Shown here piece after piece: positions 16,196 to 24,835 of a stretch of DNA of 41,835 nt (the stretch's first letter is position 1; each line of letters starts with the position of its first letter). The DNA comes from Aurantiacibacter aquimixticola. GTDB lineage: Bacteria; Pseudomonadota; Alphaproteobacteria; Sphingomonadales; Sphingomonadaceae. Position numbers and translations under genes: made by a program. The notes beneath the pieces were generated by a model. The model searched no databases. It saw nothing but the letters and a program-made list of their open reading frames with translations, and was not told the origin of the DNA. The stretch covers positions 1 through 41,835 of the forward strand of contig NZ_RAHX01000002.1 of the NCBI RefSeq assembly GCF_003605475.1, given 5' to 3'.

Positions 16196-17376
16196 GCTGG
16201 TTTTCCTGCGACCGATCGCCCAACAGAACGGTCATCCGAAGCGCCCGCCGTGATCGCATCCACGCGGCGTTCGACATAACCGGGGCGGCGGCGCAGCCAC
16301 AGCATGATGCCGGTCCACAGCACCCAGATCGTAGCCAGCGTCAACAAGGCCCAGATAATCTTGAGCGGCAAGCCGCCATAATCCCCGAAATGCAACGGCT
16401 TCGACATCATCAGCGCCTGGTTGAGCGGCGGCATGTCGCGCGCGGTGGTCAGCTCTGCCGTCTGCGCATCGATCAGCGCAGGTGTCAGTAAATGCTGCGT
16501 CAGCGGCGTGTCGCCCTGGAAAAAGATCGCATAGTGATGAGGCGAACTCCAGTCGCCACCGGGAAACCCGATGAATTGCGGTGAGCGCCCCGGCAGCGCT
16601 ATGTGTGCAGCCGCCATCGCCGCATCGAGCGAGCCATAATCTGCCGGATCCAATGGTGCATCGTCCGCATATTCCGCCGTCATCGCCGCCAGTTCGCCAT
16701 CGCGCCAGCTATCCGTCAGCGGGTCGGCGAAGGCGTTGATTGCGCCGGTCAGGCCGATCACCAAGGCCCACGCCAGCACAACCATGCCAAGGAAATTATG
16801 CTGGTCGAGCCGGGCAACGCGCTTGTTGGCGGACCCACGCAGCGTGCCGAACCGCAGCCGCCGCATGAACGGCGCATAGAGCACCGTGCCCGATATGAGC
16901 GCCACCACGAAACTCAGCCCCATCACGCCGAGAAACAGCATGCCTGGTAAGCCCAGCAGCAAATCTGTGTGCAAATCCAGAATGAATTGCATGACTCCGC
17001 CCGTGGGCGCTGGACCCAGCGGCGCACCCGTGGCGCGGTCGAAATACAGCAAAGTCATCTCGCCAACATCGGCATCCGGCGCAGGGCCGGTTGTAACAGT
17101 CAAGAGCGAGCTATCCTGGCTGAACGCCATGAACAAGGGAACATCACCCGGCTGTTGCCGCAGCGCCCGCGCCAACATGGCATCGAGCGGGAGCCCTGTT
17201 TCAGCCGACGTTTCAGCGGACAACGATGCGCTATAGCCCTGCTCCGCAAAAGCATCGATCTCATCATGAAAAATCAGCGGCAGGCCCGTGCTGCACAGCA
17301 TCAACAAGAACAGCGTGGGCACGAGGCTGCTCCATTTATGAACGAGGTACCAGCTACGGATCGTATTGCGAGTCAC
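16192..17376 (-). CDS. PepSY-associated transmembrane protein (ferric-reductase-like)
   Basis: A 394-residue inner-membrane protein of the PepSY-TM family. The first helix carries the family pattern WYLVHKWSSLVPTLFLLMLCSTGLPLIF with His in HKW. Helices near 150-180 include LDLHTDLLLGLPGMLFLG, followed by DQHNFLGM and a final pair around IIWALLTLATIWVLWTGIMLWL. The recurring His residues (HKW, DLHTDL, DQHN) are those proposed as haem ligands. A large periplasmic loop lies between. Relatives reduce ferric siderophores after TonB-dependent uptake. It opens a leftward operon with a small membrane protein and a TonB receptor. Confidence 0.87.
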   Translation of the reverse strand: MTRNTIRSWYLVHKWSSLVPTLFLLMLCSTGLPLIFHDEIDAFAEQGYSASLSAETSAETGLPLDAMLARALRQQPGDVPLFMAFSQDSSLLTVTTGPAPDADVGEMTLLYFDRATGAPLGPAPTGGVMQFILDLHTDLLLGLPGMLFLGVMGLSFVVALISGTVLYAPFMRRLRFGTLRGSANKRVARLDQHNFLGMVVLAWALVIGLTGAINAFADPLTDSWRDGELAAMTAEYADDAPLDPADYGSLDAAMAAAHIALPGRSPQFIGFPGGDWSSPHHYAIFFQGDTPLTQHLLTPALIDAQTAELTTARDMPPLNQALMMSKPLHFGDYGGLPLKIIWALLTLATIWVLWTGIMLWLRRRPGYVERRVDAITAGASDDRSVGRSVAGKPA

Positions 17377-18050
17377 GGGCGCCTGATAATGCGACTTGTT
17401 TGCAATAGCAATGTCGGCTGGATGGTCGGTCGGCTTATTTTGAGTTATTGTTCTTGGTCGCTCCCGATCGACATGTCTTGTTATGGGCCGATAACAGACC
17501 GGCAGCTATCGGGCAGCCAACCGAAGATAGCTGCCATTCCCCGCGGCGAGGCAGCTTTGACGGCTATCAATCAGGATCACGCCCTTTCAGTGCAACGCTG
17601 GTATGTCGACTTATAACATTATCGGCCAATCTGCTGGCACGCTAGGCATCAACAAGCAGTCGACGACCATTGTCATGGCGACTGGCACCGACAAATCGAA
17701 GCATTATTGGCGGTCCTGACAGCCCAAGGGCGGCGGCTGAAGCGGTCGTTCAGCGCGACTAGTGATTGTAGGTGGAAGGCCAGCGCGAACAGCGGTAGAT
17801 CGCCGGCAAGGCGCGCATCGAGATCGCCTCTGCCCCTCATTAAGCATTTTTCGGCTTCTCAGATCGTTCGGCAAGTTAATATGTATTTCTCCGCGCTTAG
17901 AAACTATGTCGAATCCGTGGGGAGATCTCGAATTTATGCGCAAACCGCTGCAACGGCCCGCATTGCGGACACACCAGTTCGGCAACGCCGGTGCTTCTCC
18001 GCAAGCCACGGCTCGCAGCCGTCACCCACGTGTACAGATCGGCGGTCGTC
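17377..18050. other. Intergenic region between PepSY operon and ABC-3C system
   Basis: About 670 bp without a recognised gene. Near the PepSY start, at 17389-17406, the sequence ATGCGACTTGTTTGCAAT has loosely inverted TGCGA/TTGCA halves. It could be an iron-regulator site, but the match to a Fur box is weak. The remaining short frames have no motif, and the sequence is less GC-biased at the third codon position than the flanking genes. It may hold the promoter of the ABC-3C operon, but no convincing -35/-10 pair was picked out. Confidence 0.4.
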
Positions 18051-18794
18051 GTGAGCGCTAGTTATCCAACGAGAATCATCCTGGCCTTTCGAAGCGGCGG
18101 CGTCTGTGCCTTTCCGAAGTGCGACAAACATCTCACCTACGACGCGCAGGTGGGAGACGACACATACGTGGGCGAGGCGGCGCACATCCGTGGTGAAAAG
18201 CCAGCCGCTGCCCGCTATGATGCGTCGATGACGGATGACGAGCGCGATAACGTCCGGAACCTGATCTATCTTTGCACTGATCACCACACGGTCATCGACA
18301 AGGTCGAAGCCGATTGGCCCACCGCAACCCTTCAGCAACTCAAGGCAAGCCACGAAAAGCAAGTCCGCGACGCCATGGAAGAGGCGTTTGCGGACGTCGC
18401 CTTTCCCGAACTGCAGAATGCAGTCTCTTGGGTTGCGAACCAAGCGCCGGCTGCCAATGGCTCTTTCGAACTTATCGAGCCTGATGAGAAGATCAAAAAG
18501 AACGTGCTCTCGAATGGGTCCCGTCACATTATCGCTGCCGGCCTGACTTCGCGAACGACCGTTAGCGATTATGTCGAGGCCGAAGCGCAGCTCGACCCTG
18601 AATTTCCAGAGCGTCTGAAAGCCGGCTTCCTGGAGGAGTATTACGCTCGCCGGAAAGAGGGTCATAAGGGCGATGAGCTTTTCGAGCTGATGTGCGCTTT
18701 TGCTCAACGCGGTTTGCGCCGGCAGGCGGACAAGACCGCAGGCATTGCCGTTCTGATCTATCTTTTCGAGATCTGCGACGTGTTTGAGAAATGA
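18051..18794 (+). CDS. HNH nuclease effector of an ABC-3C system
   Basis: A 247-residue protein. The N-terminal 90 residues form an HNH nuclease: GGVCAFPKCDKHL supplies two zinc-type Cys, GEAAHIRGEKP the first His, and NVRNLIYLCTDHHTVID the Asn and final His pair. The C-terminal part is a helical domain that in ABC-three-component systems links the effector to the other components. Start GTG 18051 (SASYPTRIILAFRSGG) is chosen because the family starts at this point; GTG 17991 would add 20 unrelated residues. Its TGA overlaps the ATG of the middle component (ATGA). Predicted role: DNA cleavage when the ATPase senses invading or abnormal nucleoprotein. Confidence 0.8.
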   Translation: MSASYPTRIILAFRSGGVCAFPKCDKHLTYDAQVGDDTYVGEAAHIRGEKPAAARYDASMTDDERDNVRNLIYLCTDHHTVIDKVEADWPTATLQQLKASHEKQVRDAMEEAFADVAFPELQNAVSWVANQAPAANGSFELIEPDEKIKKNVLSNGSRHIIAAGLTSRTTVSDYVEAEAQLDPEFPERLKAGFLEEYYARRKEGHKGDELFELMCAFAQRGLRRQADKTAGIAVLIYLFEICDVFEK

Positions 18795-19017
18795 TTCTTC
18801 CGACCAAACATATTTCGCAGGACGAGGCGCTGATCGGCGTCGGCGCCTCGCTTCTTGCGCATCTCAGTATGCCCATGACCGTTCCGGTCTTTGGGAACGA
18901 TTGCGCACGGAACCGAACGTTGGGACCTTCGAGCGGTTTGTGCTGGCGTCGAACCTCCTCTATCTGATCGGCGCCATCGAGATCCGGGACGGCCTTGTCG
19001 TCAGAACCACCTCATGA
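18791..19017 (+). pseudogene. ABC-3C middle component 6, broken by a 1-base deletion
   Basis: From ATG 18791 the frame encodes MILPTKHISQDEALIGVGAS and continues to codon 31 (GTT, 18881-18883). The next frame then continues the family sequence, SGLWERLRTEPNVGTFERF and LLYLIGAIEIRDG, to TGA at 19015-19017. Adding one T between 18883 and 18884 (GTTCC to GTTTCC) gives a 75-residue protein that matches middle component 6 over its whole length. As written, the first frame ends early after an unrelated tail. It overlaps the HNH gene at its start and the ATPase at its end (ATGA twice), so loss of frame should also hurt ATPase translation. It is either a natural knock-out of the system or a sequence error. 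Confidence 0.82.
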
Positions 19018-20759
19018 TCAAAGCTGTTCGCGCCAACCGGAAAGGCTTCCACACCGCTCTCCTGCAGTCGGGGGTCAATCTTATCCTGGCAGACCGATCC
19101 ACCTCGGCTGGTGATAAGGACACAACGACCGCCTTGGGCAAATCGACCCTCATCGAGATCATCGATTTCTGCCTAGGCAGCAATACTTCTCCTGGGAAAG
19201 GGCTTCGCATCGACGCTTTGCAGGGTTGGGCATTCACGCTGGAGCTCTCCCTGTCCGGCTGTGATGTCACTGTGACGCGAGCGACCGATACACCCGGATT
19301 TTTCACAATCGAAGGAGCTACCGACGATTGGCCTGTCCGGCCGACGCCGAACAAGGAAGGCGTTCCGGGTCTCGACGCCAAGAAATGGCGAGCCGTTCTC
19401 GCATGGGCGTTATTTGGTCTCAGCGACCTGTCGGCGGAATCAGGATACAAGCCCTCGGCGCGGTCGCTGCTTTCCTATTTCGTGCGTGACCAAACAGCCG
19501 CCTATAACACCCCTTTCAAGCACTTCGACAACCAGAAGACGTGGAATATTCAGGTCCACAATGCTTTCCTTCTCGGCTTGAATTGGGAGAAAGCCGCGAC
19601 CTGGCAGCAGCTCAAAGATCAAAAGAACGCGCTCGCTGCTCTCAAGCAGGCGATCAAAACAGGAGCCGTCGATGGCGAGCTAGCGTCACTCGGTGAACTC
19701 GAAGCCGAACGCTTGCGCCTCACAACTCAACTTGAGCATGAACGCGAGGCTTTGTCGAATTTTCGGGTTCTCCCCCAGTATCGTGAAATCGAGAATCAGG
19801 CGAACTTCCTGACCAGCGAGATCCACGGCTTGGTCAACGCCAATGTCGTCGATAAACGCCGGCTTGATCGCTACCGCGACTCGTTAGTGAGCGAAGACGC
19901 TCCGACGGAAGATCGGCTGGAAGCCCTATACGGCGAGGCGGGTATCGCCCTGCCTGGCGCCGTCAAGAAGACACTGGAGGATGCGCGGGCATTCAATGCC
20001 CAGATTATCGCAAATCGCCGTCAGTTCATCGCTGGCGAGGTTGCCGCGCTCGAAGCTGCCGTCAGTGAGCGCGAGTCTGCCGTCGCAATCCTAACGGATC
20101 GCCGGGCCGACTACCTCAGCGCGCTTGCAGGTCAAGGCGCACTGGAAGAATTGACTCAATTGCAGGAGCTGCATTCGGCCACCAGGCTGAAGATCGACGA
20201 ACTGACCAATAGGATCACCCAGCTTCGCCAGATGACCACGAAGGCCGACACGATTAAAGTCGAGACTGTCGAGCTAAAGCGCGCGACAACGATCGACTAT
20301 GAAGAGCGGCGTGCGCTGTGGTCACAGGCACTCAGTCTCTTTTCGGAATTCTCGGAGAATCTCTATAAATCGCCCGGTCGCCTGGTCATCGATATTGATG
20401 ACACCGGCTACAAATTCGATGTCGAGATCGCGGGCAGCCCGAGCGAGGGCATCAGCAAAATGAAAATCTTTTGCTACGATCTCATGCTGATCTCGTTCGC
20501 GCGCCAGCGTGGTCTCGGAATCGACTTCCTGATCCACGATAGCACGATTTTCGACGGGGTTGACCCGCGGCAGCGCGCGCATGCACTGGAACTTGCCGCC
20601 GCAATGGCGGAAAAACATGGATTCCAGTACATCTGCACCCTCAACTCAGACATGGTGCCTGCGGGTGACTTCACTTCAGGCTTTGAATACGAGAGCCTCG
20701 TCCGCCTCCGGCTCACCGACACTGATCCGAGCGGAAGCCTCCTCGGGTTCCGTTATTAA
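19014..20759 (+). CDS. ABC-3C ATPase with C-terminal DUF2326
   Basis: A 581-residue SMC/RecN-like ATPase. The Walker A is LGKSTLIEIIDFCLG (GKS at 42-44), preceded by a long insert, DRSTSAGDKDTTT, typical of this family. A coiled coil runs from about 205 to 460 (ELEAERLRLTTQLEHEREAL and similar heptads). The C-terminal DUF2326 region includes KIFCYDLMLISFARQRGLGIDFLIHDSTIFDGVD, quoted here as two adjoining motifs (the KIFCYDLMLISFA helix and the IDFLIHDS Walker-B-like strand). Start 19014 is set by ATGA overlap with the middle component. Such ATPases are predicted to sense nucleoprotein structures and gate the HNH effector. This protein appears intact. Confidence 0.85.
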   Translation: MIKAVRANRKGFHTALLQSGVNLILADRSTSAGDKDTTTALGKSTLIEIIDFCLGSNTSPGKGLRIDALQGWAFTLELSLSGCDVTVTRATDTPGFFTIEGATDDWPVRPTPNKEGVPGLDAKKWRAVLAWALFGLSDLSAESGYKPSARSLLSYFVRDQTAAYNTPFKHFDNQKTWNIQVHNAFLLGLNWEKAATWQQLKDQKNALAALKQAIKTGAVDGELASLGELEAERLRLTTQLEHEREALSNFRVLPQYREIENQANFLTSEIHGLVNANVVDKRRLDRYRDSLVSEDAPTEDRLEALYGEAGIALPGAVKKTLEDARAFNAQIIANRRQFIAGEVAALEAAVSERESAVAILTDRRADYLSALAGQGALEELTQLQELHSATRLKIDELTNRITQLRQMTTKADTIKVETVELKRATTIDYEERRALWSQALSLFSEFSENLYKSPGRLVIDIDDTGYKFDVEIAGSPSEGISKMKIFCYDLMLISFARQRGLGIDFLIHDSTIFDGVDPRQRAHALELAAAMAEKHGFQYICTLNSDMVPAGDFTSGFEYESLVRLRLTDTDPSGSLLGFRY

Positions 20760-20896
20760 GCGCAGGATAGATGACGCACTATCATGCCCAACGAGCATCC
20801 CAGGCACGAAGCCAATCATCAAAACCGTCCGCTTCCGGGCAATAGCCAAGCGAACCGCAATGGCCGAGATTGGGGCGCAAAGCTGACGCTGTCGAA

Positions 20897-20941
20897 ACGA
20901 CGAAAGACACTTTCAGTCGTGAAACCATATCTCGCAGATAT
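20897..20941. promoter_or_regulatory. Two inverted repeats upstream of parA
   Basis: ACGACGAAAG (20897-20906) faces CTTTCAGTCGT (20910-20920), perfect except for one bulged base. ATATCT-CGC-AGATAT (20927-20941) is perfect. Both lie 60-100 bp before the parA start within the 240-bp gap after the ABC-3C operon. ParA proteins with an N-terminal DNA-binding domain repress their own operon, so these are candidate operators. AGGAAAG at 20989-20995 is the likely parA ribosome site. Confidence 0.45.
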
Positions 20942-20999
20942 TGCATATTTGAACCTCTTCTCCTAAACGTGCAACGAAACAGGTTCAGGAAAGCGATCC

Positions 21000-22202
21000 A
21001 TGGTCGATCCGCATTCAATTGTATCGCAAATTGGCGATCTCGCGCAATCGGGCGAGCGGATGATTGAGCGGCTGCGGCGCAAGGCGTTTTTGCCGGAAAG
21101 CCGTAAGGGGCTCAATGTACGGTTTGGGATTGCCGAGGCGGCGCAATTGCTCGGCTGCTCAACCAATCGCATCCGAATGGCCGAGGAAGACGGGCGCCTT
21201 CCACCTCCCCCGCCCAGCGAAAACGGCCGCCGCCCAGGCTACACCGTCGAGGAACTGCTCAACATGCGCGAGGTGATGGGCGCTTCCCCTGCCCGCGCGC
21301 CAATGGATGTGCCGGCGATAATCGCGGTGCAGAATTTCAAGGGTGGCGTCGGCAAAAGCACCGTAACTACCCACCTAGCTCATTATTTCGCTGTGCAGGG
21401 GTATCGCGTGCTGGTGGTCGATTGCGACAGCCAGGCGACGACGACCACGCTGTTCGGTTTCAACCCGCATTTCAACATCACGCGCGAGGAAACGCTCTAC
21501 CCCTATCTCTCGATTGATCCGACGCAAGCGGACCTGCTCTATGCAGTGAAACAGACGCCCTGGCCCAATGTCGACCTGATTCCTTCCAACCTCGAACTGT
21601 TCGATGTGGAATACGAACTAGCGGCGGCGGGGGCGGACGGGCAGAGCGTGCTGGCTGCGCGGTTTCGCAAGCTGAAACAAGGGCTTATGGATTTGGCGCG
21701 CGGTTATGACGTGGTCATTCTCGATCCGCCCCCGGCGCTGGGCACAATCAGCCTGGCGGTGATGCAGGCGGCTAACGCACTGCTGGTGCCGCTCGCCGCG
21801 ACGACTCCGGATTTTTGCTCTACCGTGCAATTCCTCTCGATGATGGACCAGGTCCTCGACCAGCTGCTCGAAGCCGGGATCGAGGTCGATTACAGCTTCG
21901 TGCGGTTGCTGTGTTCCAAGTTCGATACCAACGATCCCAGCCATGACATGGTGCGCGCGATCATGGAGCAGAGCTTCGGCCCTGCCCTGCTGCCGGTCCC
22001 GATCCTCGAAAGCGCAGAAATCAGCCATGCGGCTCTGCGCATGATGACGGTGTACGAGCTGGAAAAACCGATCGGCACCCCGCGCACGCACAAGCGCTGC
22101 AAGGCCAATCTGGACGAAGCGCTAGGCCAGGTCGAGCAACTCGTGCGCAGTGGCTGGGGCCGAGTTGAGAAGGTGGACGAGGAGTTGCTGGTCAATGGCT
22201 GA
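21000..22202 (+). CDS. parA: ParA-type partition ATPase
   Basis: A 400-residue type Ia ParA. Residues about 40-70 form a MerR-like HTH (RFGIAEAAQLLGCSTNRIRM) for autoregulation. The deviant Walker A KGGVGKST is at 114-121. Walker A' VLVVDCDSQA and Walker B YDVVILDPPPALG follow. The length and the N-terminal DNA-binding domain fit plasmid ParA/RepA-like proteins that both segregate the plasmid and repress the operon. parB begins 77 bp downstream on the same strand and the initiator follows, so this is a compact Par-Rep block comparable in logic to repABC. It acts on the nucleoid with ParB bound at parS. Confidence 0.93.
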   Translation: MVDPHSIVSQIGDLAQSGERMIERLRRKAFLPESRKGLNVRFGIAEAAQLLGCSTNRIRMAEEDGRLPPPPPSENGRRPGYTVEELLNMREVMGASPARAPMDVPAIIAVQNFKGGVGKSTVTTHLAHYFAVQGYRVLVVDCDSQATTTTLFGFNPHFNITREETLYPYLSIDPTQADLLYAVKQTPWPNVDLIPSNLELFDVEYELAAAGADGQSVLAARFRKLKQGLMDLARGYDVVILDPPPALGTISLAVMQAANALLVPLAATTPDFCSTVQFLSMMDQVLDQLLEAGIEVDYSFVRLLCSKFDTNDPSHDMVRAIMEQSFGPALLPVPILESAEISHAALRMMTVYELEKPIGTPRTHKRCKANLDEALGQVEQLVRSGWGRVEKVDEELLVNG

Positions 22203-22279
22203 CGCTGCACTTTCCTACATCGCGATCATCTGTTTAACGCCGCCGATCTTTCGGGAACGCGGCAGAAAAGCTGGCTAAC

Positions 22280-23401
22280 ATGGCGAAGAAGCAGAAAGAT
22301 TATCTGGCAGACCTGCTGGCAGATGACGAGCAGAATACAGACAAGGTAGAAAGGGGAGCGGCCTCCCCTGCCCCGGCCTCTCGCCCGAATCGCCCCTTCG
22401 CACCGTCACCCAAGGCCAAGATACAGCTTGCCGGCTCGCAAGACGCCAAGCAGCGCGAACGGGCGCGCGGGACGACACTGCTCAGCCGCGAGAGCGCCCT
22501 TGCCCGTGTGGCGACGGGCGAGGTGCGGCAAGTCACACAATTGGTGCTCGATCCCGCGCGGGTGCGGGTGTGGCCCGGCAATGCCCGTTCCTACGAGCAT
22601 CTCACCGAAGCAAACTGCCGGGAGCTGATCGATTCGATCATAGCCGAGGGTGGGCAGAAGGTCCCCGCGATCGTTCGCCGGGTGGAGGGCGACGCCGACC
22701 ACGATTACGAGGTGATTGCTGGCACGCGGCGGCACTGGTCGATCAGCTGGCTGCGCGCCAATTCCTATCCGGATATCAAATTCGTCGCGCAGGTGGCGGA
22801 CCTTGACAATGAAGCCGCCTTCCGCCTCGCCGACCTCGAAAACCGCGCGCGCAAAGATGTGTCCGACCTCGAACGTGCGCGCAATTATGCCGATGCGCTA
22901 AAAGCGCATTATGGCAATCACCTCACCCGTATGGCGGAGCGGCTGAAGCTGTCTAAAGGCTGGCTGTCCAAGATGCTGAAGGTGGCGAGCATTCCCGACA
23001 GCGTGATCGCGGCCTTCGCTTCGCCCGCCGAGGTACAGCTCAAGCCCTCCTATCCGCTGGCACAGGCCATGGTCGAGAAGGACCGCGCTGCTGCCATCCG
23101 GAAAGCAGCAGGGCGGATCGCTAAGGAACAGGCTGCACGGCAGGCGGAGGGTCAGACCCCCCTACCCTCCGCCGACGTCATCGCGCGGCTGCTCGCTGCA
23201 GGTCAGGACGACACGAAGCCTGAGAAGCTTACAATGGAAGGCGCGCATGGGCGCCCTGCCCTCACTGTGCAATCGAGTAACCGCCAAGGCGTGACCTTTC
23301 GCCTGCATTCTGGCCATGGACTGTCGGAGGCCGATCTGCTCGAAACGGTGCGCGAAGCACTCTGCACGTTGAACAGCGAGGGCCGCGGGCTCCAACGGTG
23401 A
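22280..23401 (+). CDS. parB: ParB-type centromere-binding protein
   Basis: A 373-residue ParB. The N-terminal 80 residues are charged and likely contact ParA. Residues about 85-190 hold the ParB/Srx nuclease-like CTP-binding domain: VWPGNARSYEHLTEANCRELIDSI, then VIAGTRRHWS and LADLENRARKDVSDLERARNY. The HTH follows with ERLKLSKGWLSKMLKVA. The C-terminal end serves dimerisation. It binds parS and spreads along DNA to load ParA. The probable parS palindromes lie 28-70 bp after its stop codon. It belongs to the same transcript direction as parA and repA. Confidence 0.93.
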   Translation: MAKKQKDYLADLLADDEQNTDKVERGAASPAPASRPNRPFAPSPKAKIQLAGSQDAKQRERARGTTLLSRESALARVATGEVRQVTQLVLDPARVRVWPGNARSYEHLTEANCRELIDSIIAEGGQKVPAIVRRVEGDADHDYEVIAGTRRHWSISWLRANSYPDIKFVAQVADLDNEAAFRLADLENRARKDVSDLERARNYADALKAHYGNHLTRMAERLKLSKGWLSKMLKVASIPDSVIAAFASPAEVQLKPSYPLAQAMVEKDRAAAIRKAAGRIAKEQAARQAEGQTPLPSADVIARLLAAGQDDTKPEKLTMEGAHGRPALTVQSSNRQGVTFRLHSGHGLSEADLLETVREALCTLNSEGRGLQR

Positions 23402-23428
23402 GCGCCCTGCCCTGCCCCCTGGACGAAA

Positions 23429-23444
23429 GTTTCCCCGAGGAAAC
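23429..23444. promoter_or_regulatory. Probable parS site 1 (imperfect)
   Basis: GTTTCCCCGAGGAAAC, a 16-bp palindrome with one mismatched pair, lies between parB and repA. It shares the GTTTCC...GGAAAC arms with two other copies nearby. The size, symmetry and place match plasmid centromere sites bound by ParB-like proteins. Confidence 0.75.
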
Positions 23445-23454
23445 GATGTCCGTT

Positions 23455-23470
23455 GTTTCCCCGGGGAAAC
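23455..23470. promoter_or_regulatory. Probable parS site 2 (perfect palindrome)
   Basis: GTTTCCCCGGGGAAAC is a perfect 16-bp palindrome, 26 bp centre-to-centre from site 1. That is close to 2.5 helical turns. It lies 20 bp before the repA start, so ParB binding here could also affect repA expression. It resembles the general form of alphaproteobacterial plasmid parS (GTT...AAC, 16 bp). Confidence 0.8.
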
Positions 23471-23489
23471 ACCGTGCGGCGAACGCGGC

Positions 23490-24770
23490 ATGACCCGCGC
23501 CCGGCACGCGACAGTCGACAACCAGTTCGACCTGTTCCTGCCTTACCTGGCAGACCTGCCTCTGCGCGACCAACGCGAGATGATGGAGCGGCCTTTCTTC
23601 AGCTTGGCCAAGTCCAAGCGGGTCAGGCCGATCGATTACACCAGCCCCGACGGCAAGCTGTGGGTCCACGTCAGCGCCAGCCCCGATTATGGCATGGCGA
23701 CGATCTGGGATGCCGACATTCTGATCTATTGCGCCAGCCAGCTCGCCGACATGGCACGACGAGGACATAACGACGTGCCGCGCAAGCTGCATATCATGCC
23801 CTACGACCTGCTTCGCTCGATCGGCCGCCCGACGACTGGGCGTGCCTATGAATTGCTTGCGCAATCGCTGGATCGCCTGGTCTCGACCACGATCAAGACC
23901 AATATTCGTGCGGAAAACCGTCGCGAGGCAACGTTCAGCTGGCTCGATGGCTGGACCCAGCTTGTGGACGAGAAAACTGAGCGCAGCCGCGGCATGACCT
24001 TGGAGCTATCGAACTGGTTCTGGGAAGGCGTGATGATGCAGGGCGGGGTACTCAGCATCGATCGCGCCTATTTCGACATCACGGGCGGCCGCGAACGATG
24101 GCTCTACCGCGTGGCGCGCAAGCATGCGGGCGGGGCAGGGGAGGGGGGCTTTGCTATCTCCATGCCAGTGCTTTTCGAAAAATCGGGTGCAGAGGGGCAA
24201 TATCGGCGCTTCAAGTTCGAAATGCTCAAGCTTGCCGAGAAGAATGCATTGCCCGGCTATGCGCTGGCAGTGGAAACCTCGGCCCGCGACGGTGAGCCCA
24301 AGCTCCGGATGACACGTGTCGATGGTAAGGACGGTGCGGAGAGCGGGCTGGAGGGCAGGGCGGTCCCAGTAGCTTCACCTCCTCAAGGATCCGAGGCGAA
24401 GACTGTTTCCCTGGGGAAACAAGCCGCAGGCCAGCATCGCGACGCGAAACAGGCGCGCGAAACCAGTGTACATGCCGAGTCTAAAACGGAAACCAAGGCA
24501 GTGGAGGAAGCGGAAACAGTCGACGTCTCTGCACTGGTCCGCTCGACCGTAGCCGGGCTATCCGACAAGACCACCCGCGGCTTTATGACAGAAGATACCA
24601 TCGCACACCTGCGCGAGAAATGCCCTGGCTGGGATCTCTATGCCCTCCACGCCGATTTCGAGCGCTGGGTCGATGCCGACAGCGCGCGCTTACCCGCAAA
24701 CTGGCAAAAAGCCTTTATCGGGTGGGTCAAACGCCATCACGAAAAGCATAAACACGAGCTGCGCGGGTAG
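23490..24770 (+). CDS. repA: Replication initiator protein (RPA/RepA family)
   Basis: A 426-residue plasmid initiator of the replication initiator protein A (RPA) type. The N-terminal 280 residues carry the conserved core: NQFDLFLPYLADLPLRDQRE, MMERPFFSLAK, VHVSASPDYGMATIWDADIL, and the winged-helix segments RAYELLAQSLDRLVSTTI and GGRERWLYRVARKHAG. A low-complexity Lys/Glu/Ala linker of about 80 residues leads to a C-terminal helical part (MTEDTIAHLREKCPGWDLYA). A third GTTTCC/GGAAAC palindrome lies inside the linker codons. The protein should bind the iterons near 25872 and open the origin. ATG 23490 is directly preceded by the parS pair. Confidence 0.9.
   Translation: MTRARHATVDNQFDLFLPYLADLPLRDQREMMERPFFSLAKSKRVRPIDYTSPDGKLWVHVSASPDYGMATIWDADILIYCASQLADMARRGHNDVPRKLHIMPYDLLRSIGRPTTGRAYELLAQSLDRLVSTTIKTNIRAENRREATFSWLDGWTQLVDEKTERSRGMTLELSNWFWEGVMMQGGVLSIDRAYFDITGGRERWLYRVARKHAGGAGEGGFAISMPVLFEKSGAEGQYRRFKFEMLKLAEKNALPGYALAVETSARDGEPKLRMTRVDGKDGAESGLEGRAVPVASPPQGSEAKTVSLGKQAAGQHRDAKQARETSVHAESKTETKAVEEAETVDVSALVRSTVAGLSDKTTRGFMTEDTIAHLREKCPGWDLYALHADFERWVDADSARLPANWQKAFIGWVKRHHEKHKHELRG
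24405..24420. promoter_or_regulatory. Third parS-like palindrome inside repA
   Basis: GTTTCCCTGGGGAAAC differs from the perfect site by one base and is embedded in repA codons for VSLGK, within the unconserved linker. Being coding and yet keeping 15 of 16 positions suggests it was retained for ParB binding. Confidence 0.6.
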
Positions 24771-24835
24771 AATCATAAGGTAATTGCAAGGTTCGATCCT
24801 TTAACCTAGATTTCACTCATCAGCAGGAGTTTTCG

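Noticed and set aside
17389..17406. Fur box in front of the PepSY operon
   Set aside because: Only loosely symmetrical and below what I would call a match, so it is mentioned in the intergenic entry but not listed as a site.
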